Shown here: piece by piece, positions 63,641 to 64,000 of the stretch
Layout of the letters: each line of letters begins with the position of its first letter
Numbering within the stretch: the first letter of the stretch is position 1
Source of the DNA: Coptis chinensis
Taxonomy: Eukaryota; Streptophyta; Magnoliopsida; Ranunculales; Ranunculaceae
Direction of reading: 5' to 3'
Assembly: GCA_015680905.1 (NCBI GenBank)
Contig: CM027383.1
Span: 84,229,001 to 84,293,000, forward strand
Length of the DNA stretch: 64,000 nucleotides
Program-made: the position numbers and the translations under genes
Notes under the pieces: model-generated
What the model saw: the letters and a program-made list of their open reading frames with translations, nothing else
What the model was told of the DNA's origin: nothing
Database searches by the model: none

Positions 63641-64000
63641 TATTGGGGATTATACCAATACCAATCGATTCCCCCACTACACAGATAACTTGTATTGTAT
63701 GAACACACTTCAACTCCAGACAAATTCTAAATATCACAAACTACCTATACTAACCAAGGCTCAACTCACTAAACAACTATCAACAACAAATAATAATGTA
63801 AAGCAATAAAGGCAAACCACAAAACAAAGATTTACCGTGGTTCGACCAATGATGCCTACTTCCACAAGAGCCAGTTCTTTATAAAGTGGGAAGGAAGATT
63901 ACAATCTCTCCTTTCAGTCTCTCACCTTACTAGATCACTCTTATCTCTTTACAGGGTTGTATCTCTGTAAAGGTTATCTCTCAATCTTGATAGCTTTCAA
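63641..64000 (-). repeat. 5' LTR of the Copia element, partial
   Basis: First 360 bp of the LTR seen at 58679. Its inner terminus reads TATTGGGG instead of TGTTGGGG. Cut by the end of the window. Confidence 0.9.

Larger units (their letters stand above)
58679..64000 (-). mobile_element. Copia LTR retrotransposon (Tnt1/Tork-like), runs off the window
   Basis: Inserted in exon 2 of the cysteine protease. Left (3') LTR 58679-59409; right (5') LTR begins at 63641 and is cut by the window end. On the minus strand the order is 5' LTR, primer site, gag, protease, integrase, reverse transcriptase, RNase H, polypurine tract, 3' LTR, the Copia order with integrase before reverse transcriptase. Coding frames carry several breaks. 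Confidence 0.93.

Overview
This is nuclear DNA of a flowering plant, most likely a eudicot. The evidence is spliced genes with GT-AG introns, AT-rich intergenic DNA, plant gene families (a Josephin-like/FAS1 pair, a TRM7-type methyltransferase, a papain-like protease), and several nested plant transposable elements. I cannot name the species.

Layout. (1) 1-7.2 kb: a two-exon Josephin-domain gene, then only 31 bp later a FAS1-domain membrane protein gene, then non-coding DNA with a hAT-like MITE, then a small basic plant-specific protein at 6.27 kb. (2) 7,195-17,355: a complete Ty3/Gypsy retrotransposon of the Tat type on the minus strand, flanked by a perfect ATATA target duplication. Its gag-pol is decayed. 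It carries a spliced antisense gene (plus strand) between integrase and the 3' LTR. (3) 19.5-22.97 kb: a 5'-truncated, decayed L1-type LINE ending in an (AATA)n tail. (4) About 22,967-40,139: a giant (about 17 kb) Mutator-like element. Its ends are inverted copies of each other for about 1.5 kb, covering an outer TIR, an array of short palindromes, and the leader plus first codons of the transposase. Inside are a broken FAR1-type MULE transposase on the minus strand and, all on the plus strand, a plant-mobile-domain (PMD) gene, a D-type cyclin fragment and a fragment of the PRT1 RING E3 ligase. There is also a 1.2-kb array of long hairpins and a possible organelle-derived segment. (5) 40.19-40.55 kb: a fold-back MITE. 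(6) 41,016-49,126: a complete ten-exon TRM7-type tRNA 2'-O-methyltransferase gene on the minus strand. (7) 49,471-56,242: a non-coding Copia-type element with an L1-type LINE (49,700-54,356, long ORF2) inserted in one LTR. (8) 57,937-58,678: a papain-like cysteine protease gene, frameshifted and cut in exon 2 by (9) a Copia retrotransposon (58,679 to beyond the window end) with an initiator-Met tRNA primer site.

The intact host genes appear to be the Josephin-like gene, the FAS1 gene, the small basic protein gene and TRM7. The centrepiece is the 17-kb Mutator-like element. It combines gene-fragment capture (cyclin D, PRT1), a domesticable PMD gene, and palindrome-rich ends that give both termini what looks like the same promoter. 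The right-end copy reads into the transposase and the left-end copy reads into the captured plus-strand genes.
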